Source of the DNA: Siphonodentalium dalli | Taxonomy: Eukaryota > Mollusca > Scaphopoda > Gadilida > Siphonodentaliidae | NCBI GenBank assembly: GCA_032622095.1 | Contig: CP136066.1 | Span: forward strand, 103,129,319 to 103,193,318 | Length of the DNA stretch: 64,000 nucleotides | Reading direction: 5' to 3' | Shown here: in pieces, positions 35,891 to 47,660 of the stretch | Layout of the letters: the number at the start of each line of letters is the position of its first letter | Numbering within the stretch: position 1 is the first letter of the stretch | Position numbers and translations under genes: made by a program | Notes under the pieces: generated by a model | Told to the model about the DNA's origin: nothing | Seen by the model: only the letters and a program-made list of their open reading frames with translations | The model's database searches: none

Positions 35891-36389
35891 GAGGATGTGG
35901 AGTACCTAAAATTTCCGCTCAATTTGGTGTGTATTTTGAAGTAAAAAAATATTCTCTCTTACTCGTTGGACATTACAATTTTAGCTTCACTTGGCACATA
36001 ATCCACTTTATCTCAGTCACTTTACATCAATTTGTGCATGAATGATCTCTTGCACAGATAAGTTATCCGGGACCTCAATGTAGAGTTGTCTAACTTTAAT
36101 GTGGTCGCACTGGAGGACCTCTGTGAAGCAAGTGAGATTTTGGATTTTAATACACCTTTTGAGAATCAAATTTCAGAGCTTTGTCTGGAAGGTTAATGCT
36201 GATATAAAGCAGCTATCAAGGTTACAGCTAGAAAATAGCCACTGATGAGTTTAATGAAAGTATCAAAGAAACTGTAGCTCAACTTGGGGAGGCGTTAATA
36301 TTTTTTTGTTGAGCAGGCGATAGAATGTTAAAGAAGAAGGTCAAAAAGTTTCAGTAAAGGGATTGTATTGTGGAGATGAAATTATTTTC

Positions 36390-37556
36390 ATCTCAAACAT
36401 TTCTTCAATAAATGAGGGCTGCAGGGTGTGCCAATGGATTCAAATGTGAAATCCTGCTGGCAGCAATGTGTTTTATTGAATTTCGGAAAAATTAGACAGC
36501 TCCCATCTAGATTTAACCCTGAAGAACCATATGAAGTTTGGTGACGATCAAATGAGGGATGTGGCATGTAGGGTGTGCTGAAGGATTTAGTCATGAAAAG
36601 TAAAATCCAAGATGGACGCTCACGGCCATGTTTTATATGACTGAAATTCCGAAAAAAATTATGGCTCCCATCTAGTGGTCACCCAGAAGATCTATATGAG
36701 GTTTGGTGACGTCTTTAGTCTTTAGTGCGGGAATAGTTCTCAAAGCACATAGGAAATTTGACTTTGGGGAGATCGATATTGCCATTTTGGGTGGAAAAAC
36801 ATACGCTAATTATAGAAAACCACAGACTAGTACCCAGCAGGTGACAGAGTCAGAAAGGAAGTATGACTGGTGTGCTCTGGTAGAGATTGAAATGCGGGCT
36901 GCATGGTGTGCCAATGGCTTCAAATTTGAAATCCAAGATGGTGCTGGCGGCCATGTTTTTTTAACGAATTTTGGAGAAAATCGATGGCTCCCATCTAGAG
37001 GTGACACTGAAGATCCTTATGAAGTTTGGTGATGATCGGATTAGACATGTGGCCTGTACGTTGTGCCAAAGGATTTAGTCATGCAAAGAGTAAAATCCAA
37101 GATGACTGGTGGCAGCCATGTTTCTTAATTTGGTGATGATCGGATGAGGGATGTGGCCTGTAAGGTCTGCCGGAGGGATCCAACTAGTAAAATTCAAGTT
37201 GGCTGCTGGAGCCATGTTTTTCATCGCTCAATAGCTCCCATCTAGAGGTGAACCTAAAGATGCCTGTAAATTTTCAAGACATTTCTCCAATAAATGCGGG
37301 CTGCATGTTTGTTGTGCCAATGGATTCAAAATTGAAATCTAAGATGGTGGCTGGCAGCCATGTTTTTTAACAAATTTCTAGAGGTCACCCTGAAGATCCA
37401 TATGAAGTTTGGTGATAATCGGATGAGGGATATGGGCTGTAGGGTGTGACAAACGAAATAGTTGATGGACGGACAGAAGCCCCGATGTATGGACTAACGC
37501 CCCAACGCCAACCCATGGCAATAGATCAAACTTGACTTTGTCAAGTTGAGCTAATA
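36390..37556 (+). repeat. Tandem-core element related to the 5.2-6.7 kb array
   Basis: Diverged units of about 160 bp with tccaagatgg-ggctgg, ggctcccatctagaggt, gaagtttggtgatgatcgga and ggatttagtcatg, near 36600, 36930, 37095, 37195 and 37340. The terminus is gatggacggacagaagcc, cccatggcaatagatcaa and the hairpin CAAACTTGAC / GTCAAGTTGAG then CTAA. It contains the unique coding-like insert 36715-36885. Confidence 0.75.
36715..36885 (+). other. Unique coding-like insert inside a tandem array
   Basis: Within the 160-bp-unit array at 36.4-37.6 kb about 170 bp departs completely from the unit sequence. Its plus frame reads VLKAHRKFDFGEIDIAILGG, then KTYANYRKPQTSTQQ, then ESERKYDWCALVEIE without a stop. 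No protein family recognised. It may be a gene fragment captured by the element, as Helitron-like elements do, or an old unit decayed past recognition. Confidence 0.3.
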
Positions 37557-38980
37557 ACATACTATGAGGAATCGCGGTTTAGTGAGAATTGTGACTAGGG
37601 AATATTAAAGGTTTAAATTTTTAGTGAATGTGAAACAACATGGAAAAGTGAGTCATTATCTTTTTAGCTACAAAAGTTTATAAAGTGACAGACAATTCAC
37701 AAAGTTACTGGACAAAGATTTTACAGAATGTAATGATGTAGTTAGATTAGTTCCGGGCCTAAATTTACAACTTTTTAAAACATAAAATCCAATTTGATGT
37801 CAGTGAAGGCTTTGCCTCACATAAAGAAGTAGGTTCATGAAACCAAAATAATAATTATTATCACAAATTTTATGATAATTATGATGATAATAATAGGCAA
37901 AGATGAAATTGCAATAAATATATGTACAGCATGCCTTTAGTTGAGAATTTTTTTCTGGCCAAGGTTAATTTTTAAGCAAAGTCCTGGCATCAACTGGGCT
38001 GTATACTAATATATAAAAGATATTTGAAATGCTGCATGTTAAACACTAAGATTGAATATAAATAACAGGAGATAAATAACATATTATACAATTTACAGGA
38101 TTCTGAGGGGTGCAAACAATTGCCCTCCTTAAACAAATTTCTAGTGTGCAAAAATTGCACTAAAAAAAGCCAGGTCTGATTGGAACCGTTTATGGAGTTA
38201 ACCTCATCAAGTGGTGCAAACTGCACTTCGTTTTATATACATGTACAATGAAAATGTTTAGTGCAATTTGAAATCTTTTGAACAATTGGTGCAAATACTA
38301 ATTATTTGGAGAATCAAAATGCACTGGTGTAGGGTTTGAAGTTTTGAGGATGAGGCCGCTGACAGCACAAACACTGATGTGAAGTTACATGTACTGTGAA
38401 CTACAGAAACATATATTCAAATATTAAAATTGTTGATCTGAATGATATTTTTCTTTATATTACATTAATTTAATTATAAAACATCAGCTTGTATTAACAT
38501 TCCTTATGTAATACTACAAGTTCCATTCAAGAATCCAATTTAGCTGTATATAAAGACTTAATTTGCATCTTCAATGTGAAAATATTCATCAAACTGCACA
38601 TGAAATAATTAATAGACCAAATATTTTGATTATACAAATATTTCAAATACAAATAGATTTTAAGCAGTAACACTTAATATTACGAATTAGCCAAGTTTGT
38701 TGAGAGAAAATTAAATTACACCAAGAAACCAAACAATAAACAGAAAAAATTGAGGATAGTTTTTGCAGATTTGAGCTCATATATTGAAAAATACCAAAAC
38801 AGAAAATTGACACATCTAGACACCAAATAGGAGTTGAAGAATAATCACTGGGGAAAAGAGTGCGCCCGAAAAGTGTAGCGTGTGCAGAAGTACCCAGCAC
38901 AAAAGAGCTGAGAAACGGCAATAGACAAAGGAGTCAGTGGCCTAAACTTGCAGCTTAAGAACTAAGGGCAGATAATCAAA
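37557..38980. other. No gene seen
   Basis: AT-rich unassigned DNA with scattered gtgcaa-tt / aattgcac motifs between 38110 and 38310. Confidence 0.35.
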
Positions 38981-39058
38981 ATGGATGATTTGCAGACGGC
39001 AGATGGCACAGATCAGAACATGTTCGTGCCCCCAATGATGAGCTGGGAGCGTGAATAG
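38981..39058 (+). CDS. Short open frame in a GC-richer non-repeat patch
   Basis: ATG at 38981 opens a 25-codon frame, MDDLQTADGTDQNMFVPPMM then SWERE, closed by TAG. The acidic, proline-containing composition looks more coding-like than the flanks, and 38840-39060 is noticeably richer in G and C. Nothing identifies it. It may be a small peptide, part of an untranslated region, or chance. Confidence 0.15.
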   Translation: MDDLQTADGTDQNMFVPPMMSWERE

Positions 39059-40045
39059 AATCATGGTATGAACAACGAATTTCTCTAAAATAAAATAAGT
39101 GCATAAGATGACATTAATATCTTGAAAATAAAGTCGTCTGGAGCTTTAATTATAATAAAAATAACCTGAAATATATCAAATCATTGAAGTGCGTAACAAA
39201 ATTCAGCCATGCAATGCATTATGGGAATAATACAAACCCTGTGGTATGTTTCAAACAAACCTGGATGAACTGAATAAATAAATCAGAATTGTCTATTGAT
39301 AAGAAATAGAACAAATTGATGAACCCCATGTATAATTCTATTATTTAGTATTTATAATATGCTTATGTTGAGCCCTATAAGACAACTATAACCTAAGTTA
39401 TTGATTTTTTTGTGTGTAAAAATGGCCCTCAAATGTGATATACAAAACTTCGGCCCAAAAGTGGTAAAATTTTAGAATACACAGGTCAGCAAATTTAATT
39501 CTCACCGCCAAAAATCAATGTTCAATCATAAAAATGTAGGCTTTCCATAACAAAATTATAATTATTGTTTTTAATTTTTGGCCACTGAAATATTTATATA
39601 CCAAGTACCTTCAATATTGAATAAGAATGAAGATGTTTATAAATACTAAGTCAATTCAGGACCTCAGTCTGGTAACCTTTGAAATGCAATATATACAGTA
39701 TGAAACAAACTGGTGTTACTTCCTGTAAAGAACAAATGTCTTAAAGAGAGAAAAAGTGCACAGCATTGTGAACGATATTTTGCAAGACAAGAAAAAAAGT
39801 GTTTATAGAAATCCCACAATGCATCATGCATGGCTATATATAGAACTATAATAAAATTGATAAATAGTACGTTATGACTTGAGGATATACTTGGGTTCTA
39901 CACACTACTTGGTAGTTGGGTTCAATAAGAGTGTGTGATACAGAGTCGAGTGTGCGAGTAACACGGAGGAGTTGTGGTTCTTGGATTTGAGGTAGCAAGG
40001 AGATTCTGGAGATATAAGCGTCAGTGCGAGGCGCATGCTTTGGTC
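39059..40045. other. Unassigned; possible 3' UTR of the RGS gene
   Basis: If 40046-40099 is the last exon, the minus-strand 3' UTR runs here. TTTATT (AATAAA on minus) occurs several times, for example near 39285 and 39590. Nothing else recognised. Confidence 0.25.
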
Positions 40046-40099
40046 TCATAGTCCACCAATACTTAAACTGGGCAACTTTGGAATTATAGATCGTTGAGT
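40046..40099 (-). CDS. Possible last exon of the RGS gene (short basic C-tail)
   Basis: After a tttctgtttag acceptor (40100-40102, minus strand) a phase-0 reading gives TQRSIIPKLPSLSIGGL and a stop at 40046-40048. The phase agrees with the preceding RGS exon, and the tail would extend the basic GTRKK end. Against it, the intron would be 11.1 kb, the tail is too short and variable to identify by family, and another frame across the same bases stays open for 97 codons (39846-40139). Intermediate exons may exist. Treat as a candidate only. Confidence 0.35.
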   Translation of the reverse strand, partial: TQRSIIPKLPSLSIGGL

Positions 40100-40785
40100 C
40101 TAAACAGAAAAAAGAATGCAAATTAGGAAAAAACATCATCTACATGCGTAATAATGAACAAAATATAATGGATGTGAAACTGGACAGGCAGAGCTGATTG
40201 GTTAACAACGGGAGTTCTGTCCCTTTGATGAGAGATTACGGTTGCCATGATTAACACTCGATGGGAAGAGTTTCGCCCCACTGATTGGAGGCTACCCATA
40301 CCAGGATGAGTTCACTCCCCAAGGTAGAAGATGTTCCTCAACAGAAAGATTTCTGGTCACTGATTGATGGACGAATTTGCTTAGAGATTTATACCTCTTT
40401 GATAGGACATTATGTTAGCCAGAAAAGGTTTCGTCGCTTTAAAAATAACACCTTTTGAGAGACCATGCAGTGAAAGAAAGCTGTAGATTGGACTGATAAG
40501 CAATGTCCAATACAATCTGAGCTTCTGGGACACAATAACCCCATCAACCTTGAAGTCCGGAATACGATTTAAAAAAGGGCATAGTTATCGCCGTCTCTGA
40601 ATAAATACCGTTACTTTAATGGATTCTGAAGACATATCTATATATTTACTTATTCGAAAACGTGAAATTTTTACAAAAAATGAAAATGAAAATAACTCAA
40701 TTGTAAAATTCTGAGGAAATTTAATCCCGTTTTGCAGTCAAGAATATGTGCGTGTACAATACAGACAAAATCGGCCATACAGCTC

Positions 40786-41284
40786 TTAACCCTTTATTTA
40801 CTAAGCTATACTTATTGATGAGTACAGTAATACCCAAAGCATATGACCCTTTAACCACAGCAGAATTATGCGAAATTTTTCAGGATTTAGTCGGAAATAT
40901 GGCTTGTTTCCATTCATTGGAAAGCTCTCACCGAGAGCTTTCTGATGAAAGGGCAGCAAGTCATATTTCTGACTAAATCCTGAAAAATTTCCCATAATTC
41001 TGCTGTGGTTTAGGGGTTGATTATTTAGGACATTACTGTAGTTCCCATTGGAAATGTTCAGATAAGATGTTCAACAAACCACCACCAATGGTTGTTTGTT
41101 GAACTTATTATCTGAAAATTTCTGACCAATAGACAGAAATATTTCTGCACTTATGTATTATCTGTTTGTTTGTCTGTCGTCTACTTATCTTTTCTGAACA
41201 CCCCTCCAGATGAAGAATAGACCATACCTATGTATACTTTTATAACTCGCAGGAGAATACATACAGTAAAGAAAGATTTATTAA
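40786..41284 (+). mobile_element. TTAA-C copy 6, split by PAL-A copy 7
   Basis: TTAACCCTTTATTTACTAAG ... gatgagTA | PAL-A | TAgttcccattgg ... AAAGAAAGATTTATTAAAA. Removing the insert restores the family phrase gatgagtagttccca. Confidence 0.85.
40823..41040. mobile_element. PAL-A copy 7, full length, nested
   Basis: Diverged copy (CAGTAATACCCAAAGCATAT left edge; ATTTAGGACATTACTG right edge) inserted in TTAA-C at a TA that is now duplicated on both sides. Confidence 0.93.
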
Positions 41285-41739
41285 AACAGGGGGCAGTGTT
41301 CTCATTTGGAGCACCCTGCCAGTCGAGTGAAAGTCAAGCTGAAATTAGCATACATGAAAAGCTTCTCAGACAACCTATTGAGTAATCTCACTTCAAATTT
41401 AACAGAGAATAAACATTGATGTTGATATTTATTATCATACTTACATGCTTACCAATAGTATAAGTTCAGAATATCTCTAAATTTTACAGCAAATTAACAT
41501 CCAATGTAGGGCCCTCCAAAGCTTTGAGATTCGATTTGATTTTGAATGCACAATTGCTTTTGATTTTATATAAAATTGTCAGAATCATTTCCCTCCCTTT
41601 CAAATGGAAGTATAACATGCTATTAGGTACCTACATTTGCATAAAACATATTGTCTGACATTATTTAGTTGGGACTTGTTGGAGGCATTTATAATTTGGA
41701 AGTCATGTCAGTTCCAGTTCCATAATTTTTCTTGTGTGA
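41285..41739. other. No gene seen
   Basis: Unassigned AT-rich DNA; tttgattttgaatgcac and similar low-complexity TTGAT repeats near 41530. Confidence 0.35.
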
Positions 41740-41956
41740 TAGAGTAATGCCCTAAGTAATCGACCCCTTAACCACAGCAGAATTATGGGTCACTTTTCAG
41801 GATTTAGTCGGAAATATGGCTTGTTGCCATTCATCGGAAAGCTCTCGGGGAGAGCTTTCCGGTGAATGGCAACAAGCCATATTTCCGACTAAATCCTGAA
41901 AAGTTACCCATAATTCTGCTGTGGTTAAGGGGTCGATTAATTAGAGCATTACTATA
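41740..41956. mobile_element. PAL-A copy 8, full length
   Basis: Left edge TA-GAGTAATGCCCTAAGTAA, right edge GAGCATTACTA-TA, 217 bp; arms closely matched around gaaagctctcggggagagct. Confidence 0.92.
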
Positions 41957-42580
41957 GTTCGCAAAATGAACTCCTGTCTCTAACCTGGCAAATATTACAA
42001 ATTACTTTGGTTTTCCATACTATGGGTTGGGAAATATTCCATTATGTGTGATTTTCAGTCGGTTTTATCTATACCATTCTACCTCACTCAGTGAAATTTG
42101 ATTTGAAATTAGATTCGATCTTGAATATCAAACTTGATTTACTCAATTCGAAAATGTCTGATTTGCAAGGCCCTCAACTAAAGCAACATCCATTATGCTC
42201 GTTTGCTAAACTAGCGGTATCTAAATATATACTATGAAACGACAAGTCGGAAGGATAAAATAACAAGCTACCAATCGGGTTCTAAAAGAGGCGCTGCCTG
42301 TCCAGTTGGTGAGATGATGATTGTACATATATACATTCATGGAATTATAAGTCGCAATCACTTTTATTCAAATGCATATTTATATATATGGTTGTGACCT
42401 GTCAGTCTTGCTAAAGATAAAATAATAAATGATTTTACTCTGAAAATTACCAAAAAATACATATTTTATATAGATATCAGAGTGGCAGATGGACTCAGTA
42501 TGAGTGTTCATTGCTTCAAATATGCTTAATTCAGTTAGCGTGAACAGATTCTCATTTATCGGTACTGATTTTCACACATG

Positions 42581-42660
42581 TCAGGGTTCGACCCGTGCCA
42601 ACCTTGTCTAGCCCAAACTGCGATGATCCTATCACGACCAAACCACCTCAGCTATGGGGA
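42581..42660 (-). mobile_element. tRNA-headed SINE, copy 1 (head)
   Basis: On the minus strand gctgaggtggtttggtc (A-box region) and ggcacgggtcgaaccctgac (B box GGGTCGAACCC), with gatcatcgcagtttgggcta between. About four fifths of positions match the head at 61084-61166. The body beyond the head is not shared clearly, so the copies may be partial. Confidence 0.7.
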
Positions 42661-42784
42661 CATCCTTAACGAGAGGCCGATCACGATCGGCAGATGTTTA
42701 ACCCATACCTTGGCGATACCGATTAGCTATTTTAATAAATCCTTACACCAACCTTTTCACGAGTGCAAAAGTTTCAATAATTGA

Positions 42785-43130
42785 CACCTTACTATTAAGG
42801 TCACAAGTGGAATCAGACTTATTGGGCACCTTGCTCACATAAACAGAATAGGAACACGGATGTGGCATTCCATTTCATTAACATATCAAGTCACTTCAAC
42901 ACAGATATGTCTTATAGAGTGATAAAGCTAATTAAGCTCAATCCATAGTCAGAGAGAAGCACCATAGCAGTTACAGACAAAATAGTTAGTTATTTGCTTA
43001 TTACACTGGAATGTGAGACATAACATATGATTTTTTTAATATTGTTATTTTTTTTATTATGTTTTGTGTTAGCTGCATATTAAAAATTCTTGGGATCATT
43101 TAGATGGGACAAAAGAGTTAAAAGTTCCCG
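42785..43130. other. No gene seen
   Basis: Unassigned AT-rich DNA. Confidence 0.3.
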
Positions 43131-44890
43131 ATTCAAAAACTAATCAATACCTGACCAACTATACAAGTGAGGGATGTATAGACCTGGATATAAAATGATT
43201 GATAATGATTGGATATAAAATGATTTTATGCAGAATTTTCAGATAGCTAGAGGTAGGATATGAGATTGGTCAGATTGAAAATATTAGATTCATTACATTG
43301 AATAGCATAGTGTAATGACTATGGAATGGGGTGGGTTAATTTTCTTCTAAGCTGATCATTGGAAAGATATAATGTACCTAACAGCGGAAATATAATTGAA
43401 GTTACTGTTAATATATTATCAAAATCATTCAATCGATACCAAAATTTATACAGGTGAAGAATGCATGTTTCATCATTAACATGGATGCAATTATTTATAT
43501 AGTGATCAAGTGAAAAATATTTAGTTATCACATTGTGTCAACAGGATTGGTGGAGGATGTTAATATTTTTGAGCAAATAAACTAAATGACCCTCACTGTG
43601 CAGGTTAGGTGTGTGTTATCATAAACTATGCCAAGAACTATAAACATAATCAATGGAAATATTTGAGTCATAAAATCGGATAGAATGGGGTTAATCTTAC
43701 CCAAAATAAATAACTGATAAACACAAAAAGTCTATAAAAAGCATGTCATTGGATTTAGAAACCGATACAATAAGTCAGTCTCTAATGTCATGAACCTGTT
43801 TCAACAGAGGGGTTAAATTAATTTTGTACAGAACACAGAATGGACCAGAGATTCATCAATCATGGTCTTGTCAATTTTTTAGAGATGCTAGCACACTGTG
43901 TGTGATAGAGTCTGAGAGTCAGGAGAGAAATTTTATTAGTGTTGAGAGATTTGTTTGATCAGGTGTTCTGGTCCATACAGGAGAGAACCATGCACTATCA
44001 CTGTGTTATGTATCTAAAGAGATTTTACTCTGTGAGCCATGGTATTTACCTAATGTCAAGCTAACCAAACTCATTTCCAATAAGACACTGGCTGTGTAAT
44101 AAGATCTCCTCTTCTAAGCTAACAGAGCCTGCAGGCATTAATTAGATTATCAGCTACTTGAATTTTAAATGGCCATAACTCTGTTAAAATATACCAGATC
44201 AAACTCAAATTTGAACCTGATCTGTATTTCGGGGTGAGGACCATATGTACCAAATTTGGTGCTGATCAGATGAAAAATATTTAAGTCAACACAGCTTGGA
44301 TGAATTCTATTTAAAAACAAGAGCAGAAAGGGTTAACTAAACGATACCAAAAACCATAAAGATGAAAAACGTGCTAAGAAACACCTAGGTAAGAAATATG
44401 AGGCATATCAGAAGAAAACAGTTTGACTTAGATGCATCAGATAGCATTTGTGTGCAGGGTTAATTATTTTCTAAACCAATCAACCAATCGATACCAAAAA
44501 CTATACAGGTGAGGGGTGTGTCATTATAAACGTACATATCAAATATGAAAACAATCGGACAAAAAATACTTTGGTTACAGCATCGGATAGCTCATGCCTA
44601 TGTGCGGATGCAAAGGGTTAATAATTTCTAAACCGATCAACCGATCGATACCAAAAACTATACAGGTGAGGAGTGTGTCATCATAAACATGCACATAAAA
44701 TTTTAACAAGATCCGATAAAAAATATTCAAGTAAATGAATCGGATAGCAAGTGTCTACGGACAGACGGACAGACGGACAGACGGACAGACGGACAGACGG
44801 ACGGACGGACGGACGAACGACGGATGGTTGATCCGGACGTCGGCATTATGTGTACCATACATGGTATGGGTACACATAAAAAGGAAGCCC
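43131..44890 (+). repeat. Long tandem-core element with GGACAGAC microsatellite
   Basis: Units with (a)ccgatcaaccgatcgata, ccaaaaactatacaggtgag, gtgtgtcatcataaac and a closing atcggatagc recur (about 43130, 43430, 44335, 44480 and 44640), best preserved in the last two at about 160 bp. They lead to a (GGACAGAC)n run at 44757-44810 and the terminal hairpin tgtgtaccatac / gtatgggtacaca ahead of AAAAA. Diverged leftward. Confidence 0.75.
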
Positions 44891-44944
44891 TTTCACTGAC
44901 AGTTGGAAAGCGTACCACTACTTTTATATGACATCACTTTATAT

Positions 44945-45570
44945 ATAGAACTAGAAGGTGACCCGACTTCGTCCGGGCTTTGACCTTGAATTGTCCATTT
45001 TGAAGGTCACGGTCAAGTGGGGTCACGATTTTACCAGTCCAAAAACACTGCCCGGACAAAAGTACCCGACAAACGTGCCCGTCGAAATCCATCCGGTTTT
45101 ACCCGATTTGACCTTGAATTGATAATTTTGAAGGTCAAGCTCTGGTCGGGGTCACGATTGGACCCGTCCAAAACAATCAGTGGACAAAAGTAACCCCACG
45201 TATCAAATTTCGTCGAAACCCATCAAAATTGGCGATTTGACCTTGAAGTTACCCGATTTCAAGGTCAAGGTCACGTCGCACGGGCAAATGAATATGCTTA
45301 TGAGACTCGCCACAAGAAAGTACCCCCACATACCAAGTTTCATCGAAATCCCGTGATATTCGGGCGTTTGACCTTGAAATGACCCGATTTCAAGGTCAAG
45401 GTGACGTCGCACGGACAAATTAATAGGCCTATGTTCGTCCCCGGCCGAAAATACCCCCACATACCAAGTTTCATCGAAATCGGGTGGGACATTTTCGAGT
45501 TCATCACGAACACACACACAGACACACACACACACACACAGACACACAGATCTTCCAAAATATATAATAG
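44945..45570 (+). repeat. Tandem-core element, four units of about 125 bp, CA-rich end
   Basis: Starts tatatagaactagaaggtga and cccgacttcgtccggg. The units share tttgaccttgaa-tga, tttcaaggtcaaggtcacgt, gacaaa-gtacccccaca and ccaagtttcatcgaaatc. The end is (CA)n/(CAGA)n at 45512-45549 followed by tcttccaaaatatataatag. GC- and CpG-rich against the background; the large minus frame across it is a shadow. Confidence 0.82.
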
Positions 45571-45628
45571 ATAATAAAGTATTTGTGAACAAGTACGTTG
45601 CACAGAGTAATCCCCGCAAATCCTGCAA

Positions 45629-46025
45629 TAGTGTGTCTATCATTTGCTGAATGAGGTTTCCAGAGGAAGAATTTAGTGATGGTATCCCGCATGGTGCTTA
45701 GGCATCACATGCTATGGGAGACCTAGGATCAGATTGAAGTTCCCTAGTTGAAGTTGGTCTTGTTCACCCGTTAAAAGTCCCCTCGATTATGAATTTTATC
45801 TTCTGCAAATTAGGGGATATAGAAACTTCCCAGAAGGGTAAAACTAACTGAAAACAATGTTAATTCGAGACAATATAGATACTACCGGAAGATGAAGCCT
45901 AAGCAGAATGAGGTCCCCAGAGGGTGAATTTGGTGATGCTAGCCTGCTGTGCTGGGTAGCAACACTAAATTCAACCTCTAGGGAACTCATTCTTCAAATG
46001 ACAAGACACACTATTTGCAGGCTTG
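45629..46025. mobile_element. TRI-G copy 4 (second subfamily)
   Basis: AATAGTGTGTCTATCATTTG to GACAAGACACACTATTT. The left hairpin is decayed, the right one good. Confidence 0.8.
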
Positions 46026-46116
46026 TTCCCCGCAAAGTTGGCTTTTTGCCAAGGTTCGTAGTATTTTACACTCTAAGGACCATAACTCAGAAGAAATGAA
46101 TAGTCAAAACAAGTTT

Positions 46117-46294
46117 TACAGTAATGCTCTAAGTAATCAATTTCTTAACCACAGCAGAATTATGGGTAACTTTTCAGGATTTAGTCGGAAATATGGCTTG
46201 TTGCCATTCATCGGAAAGATTTCCGACTAAATCCTGAAAAGTTACCCATAATTCTGCTGTGGTTAAGAAGTCAATTACTTAGGGCATTACTGTA
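46117..46294. mobile_element. PAL-A copy 9 (178 bp)
   Basis: TA-CAGTAATGCTCTAAGTAAT to GGGCATTACTG-TA; the loop-proximal right arm is lost, so cggaaag joins atttccgactaaatcc. Confidence 0.92.
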
Positions 46295-46690
46295 CATTAA
46301 AATATCATACAAATCCAAACTGTGATGACTGAGATAGAAAGCACCAAAACTGTTACGGATGGATTTCTATACCCCCTGCTAAATTTCGTTTAATTTGCTG
46401 TGCATAAAAAAAAGAGAGTAATACCATCTCAAAAGTGTTGTTTTTTTTTTCTGATGAGAAAAACAAAGCCATATAGTGCTCAGTTAACCCTTCTATGACT
46501 GGATTTATATAGCGATTATAGCTGCTTGCTTCAGTTTGTATGGAGTAGTTCAACCATGGTCATGTCAGAAAGCTTGATTTGTCATTTGCAAACACTCTTG
46601 CAATCCATAATGACATTTGGTCTTATTGACATGTAGAATCAGTAGCAGGACGACAATTTATGAAAATAGAAAAATAAATTGTTTTGTTAT

Positions 46691-46960
46691 TTAAAGCCTA
46701 CCATGACTGGAGGGAGCTTCCTAAAATTTTGCGAAAACCCTGTGAAAATGCATTCTCTTATATATGCAAGTCTTCCATAGGAAGTCTCACATATATAAGA
46801 GAATACATTAGCCTAACAATAGCCTAACCATGACCTTGTGAGCCAGTGCATTCTCTTCTATATGCGATGCTCCCTATGGGAGACTCACATATATAAGAGA
46901 ATGCACTGGCACATGATATTTAATGCTGCACCAGCGCATATCATTTCATGAAAGGGTGAA
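46691..46960 (+). mobile_element. HP-B copy 4
   Basis: TTAAAGCCTACCATGACTGG to CATGAAAGGGTGAA, both hairpins with a few unpaired changes and a small doubling of caatagcctaac. Confidence 0.85.
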
Positions 46961-47189
46961 CTGAGATGATGGTCTAGCTTTCAAGTTAGCAAGACTGACT
47001 TTCAGTAAATTAACTATCAGTTCAACAGTAGGAGTGGGAAATCAAAACTGGTTAGAAACAAATATCTTTGTTTGAGTTAATTTTCCAAACACAAAATCTG
47101 GTTAATACATTGAGATTTAGAATAACAATATGCATTATATTCAGAGAAGAAAACACCATCAATCATGAAATACTCAAAATGAAAGTATA

Positions 47190-47660
47190 CTATTGAAGAT
47201 GGTCTATCTCTTCTGGCCCACAATTACAACAACAACATAATATTTATAAATCCCGATTTCAAGACCACATATAGCTATTTTGTGAATAAAATACAGATAA
47301 AACTGAGGATTGGATATATTATTTGTTAATAAGGGCACAATAGAGTTGTTTATTTTGATCGTAAGATCATGATAAATCTATAGTTGAAATACAATTTGCC
47401 ATGGTTGACACAGCTAACAAGATCTAGAGTTGTCCTTCTTGGTTCACTTTTAGTATGCTCATTGCTCTGAACATTTTCGAGCAGAGTTCTGTTCTAAAAA
47501 ATAGCCCCTATAACTGTGCTGCACATGGGATAAAAATTCTAAATCAAATTTATATCAATTGATAGAAATTTTTACGGACAGGTGTCCTCGATTCTTTTAT
47601 ACCCCGGAATCTATATAAAACTTTTTGCGAAGGGATAGACCATCTTTGAGCTCATAACAG
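47190..47660. mobile_element. TIR-I transposon copy 2
   Basis: gaagatggtctatctcttct at the left and aagggatagaccatctttga at the right. The right subterminal part (attgatagaaatttttacgg, acaggtgtcctcgattc, ataccccgg) is the inverse of 8335-8400 in copy 1. Confidence 0.65.

Noticed and set aside
39846-40139. 97-codon minus frame
   Set aside because: Competes with the phase-0 RGS tail reading; no motif, no independent start or splice support.
44757-44818. Telomere or centromere satellite
   Set aside because: GGACAGAC units form the short terminal microsatellite of one dispersed element.
45203-45643. 146-codon minus frame with CVCVCV run
   Set aside because: Spans the CA microsatellite and the 125-bp tandem units.
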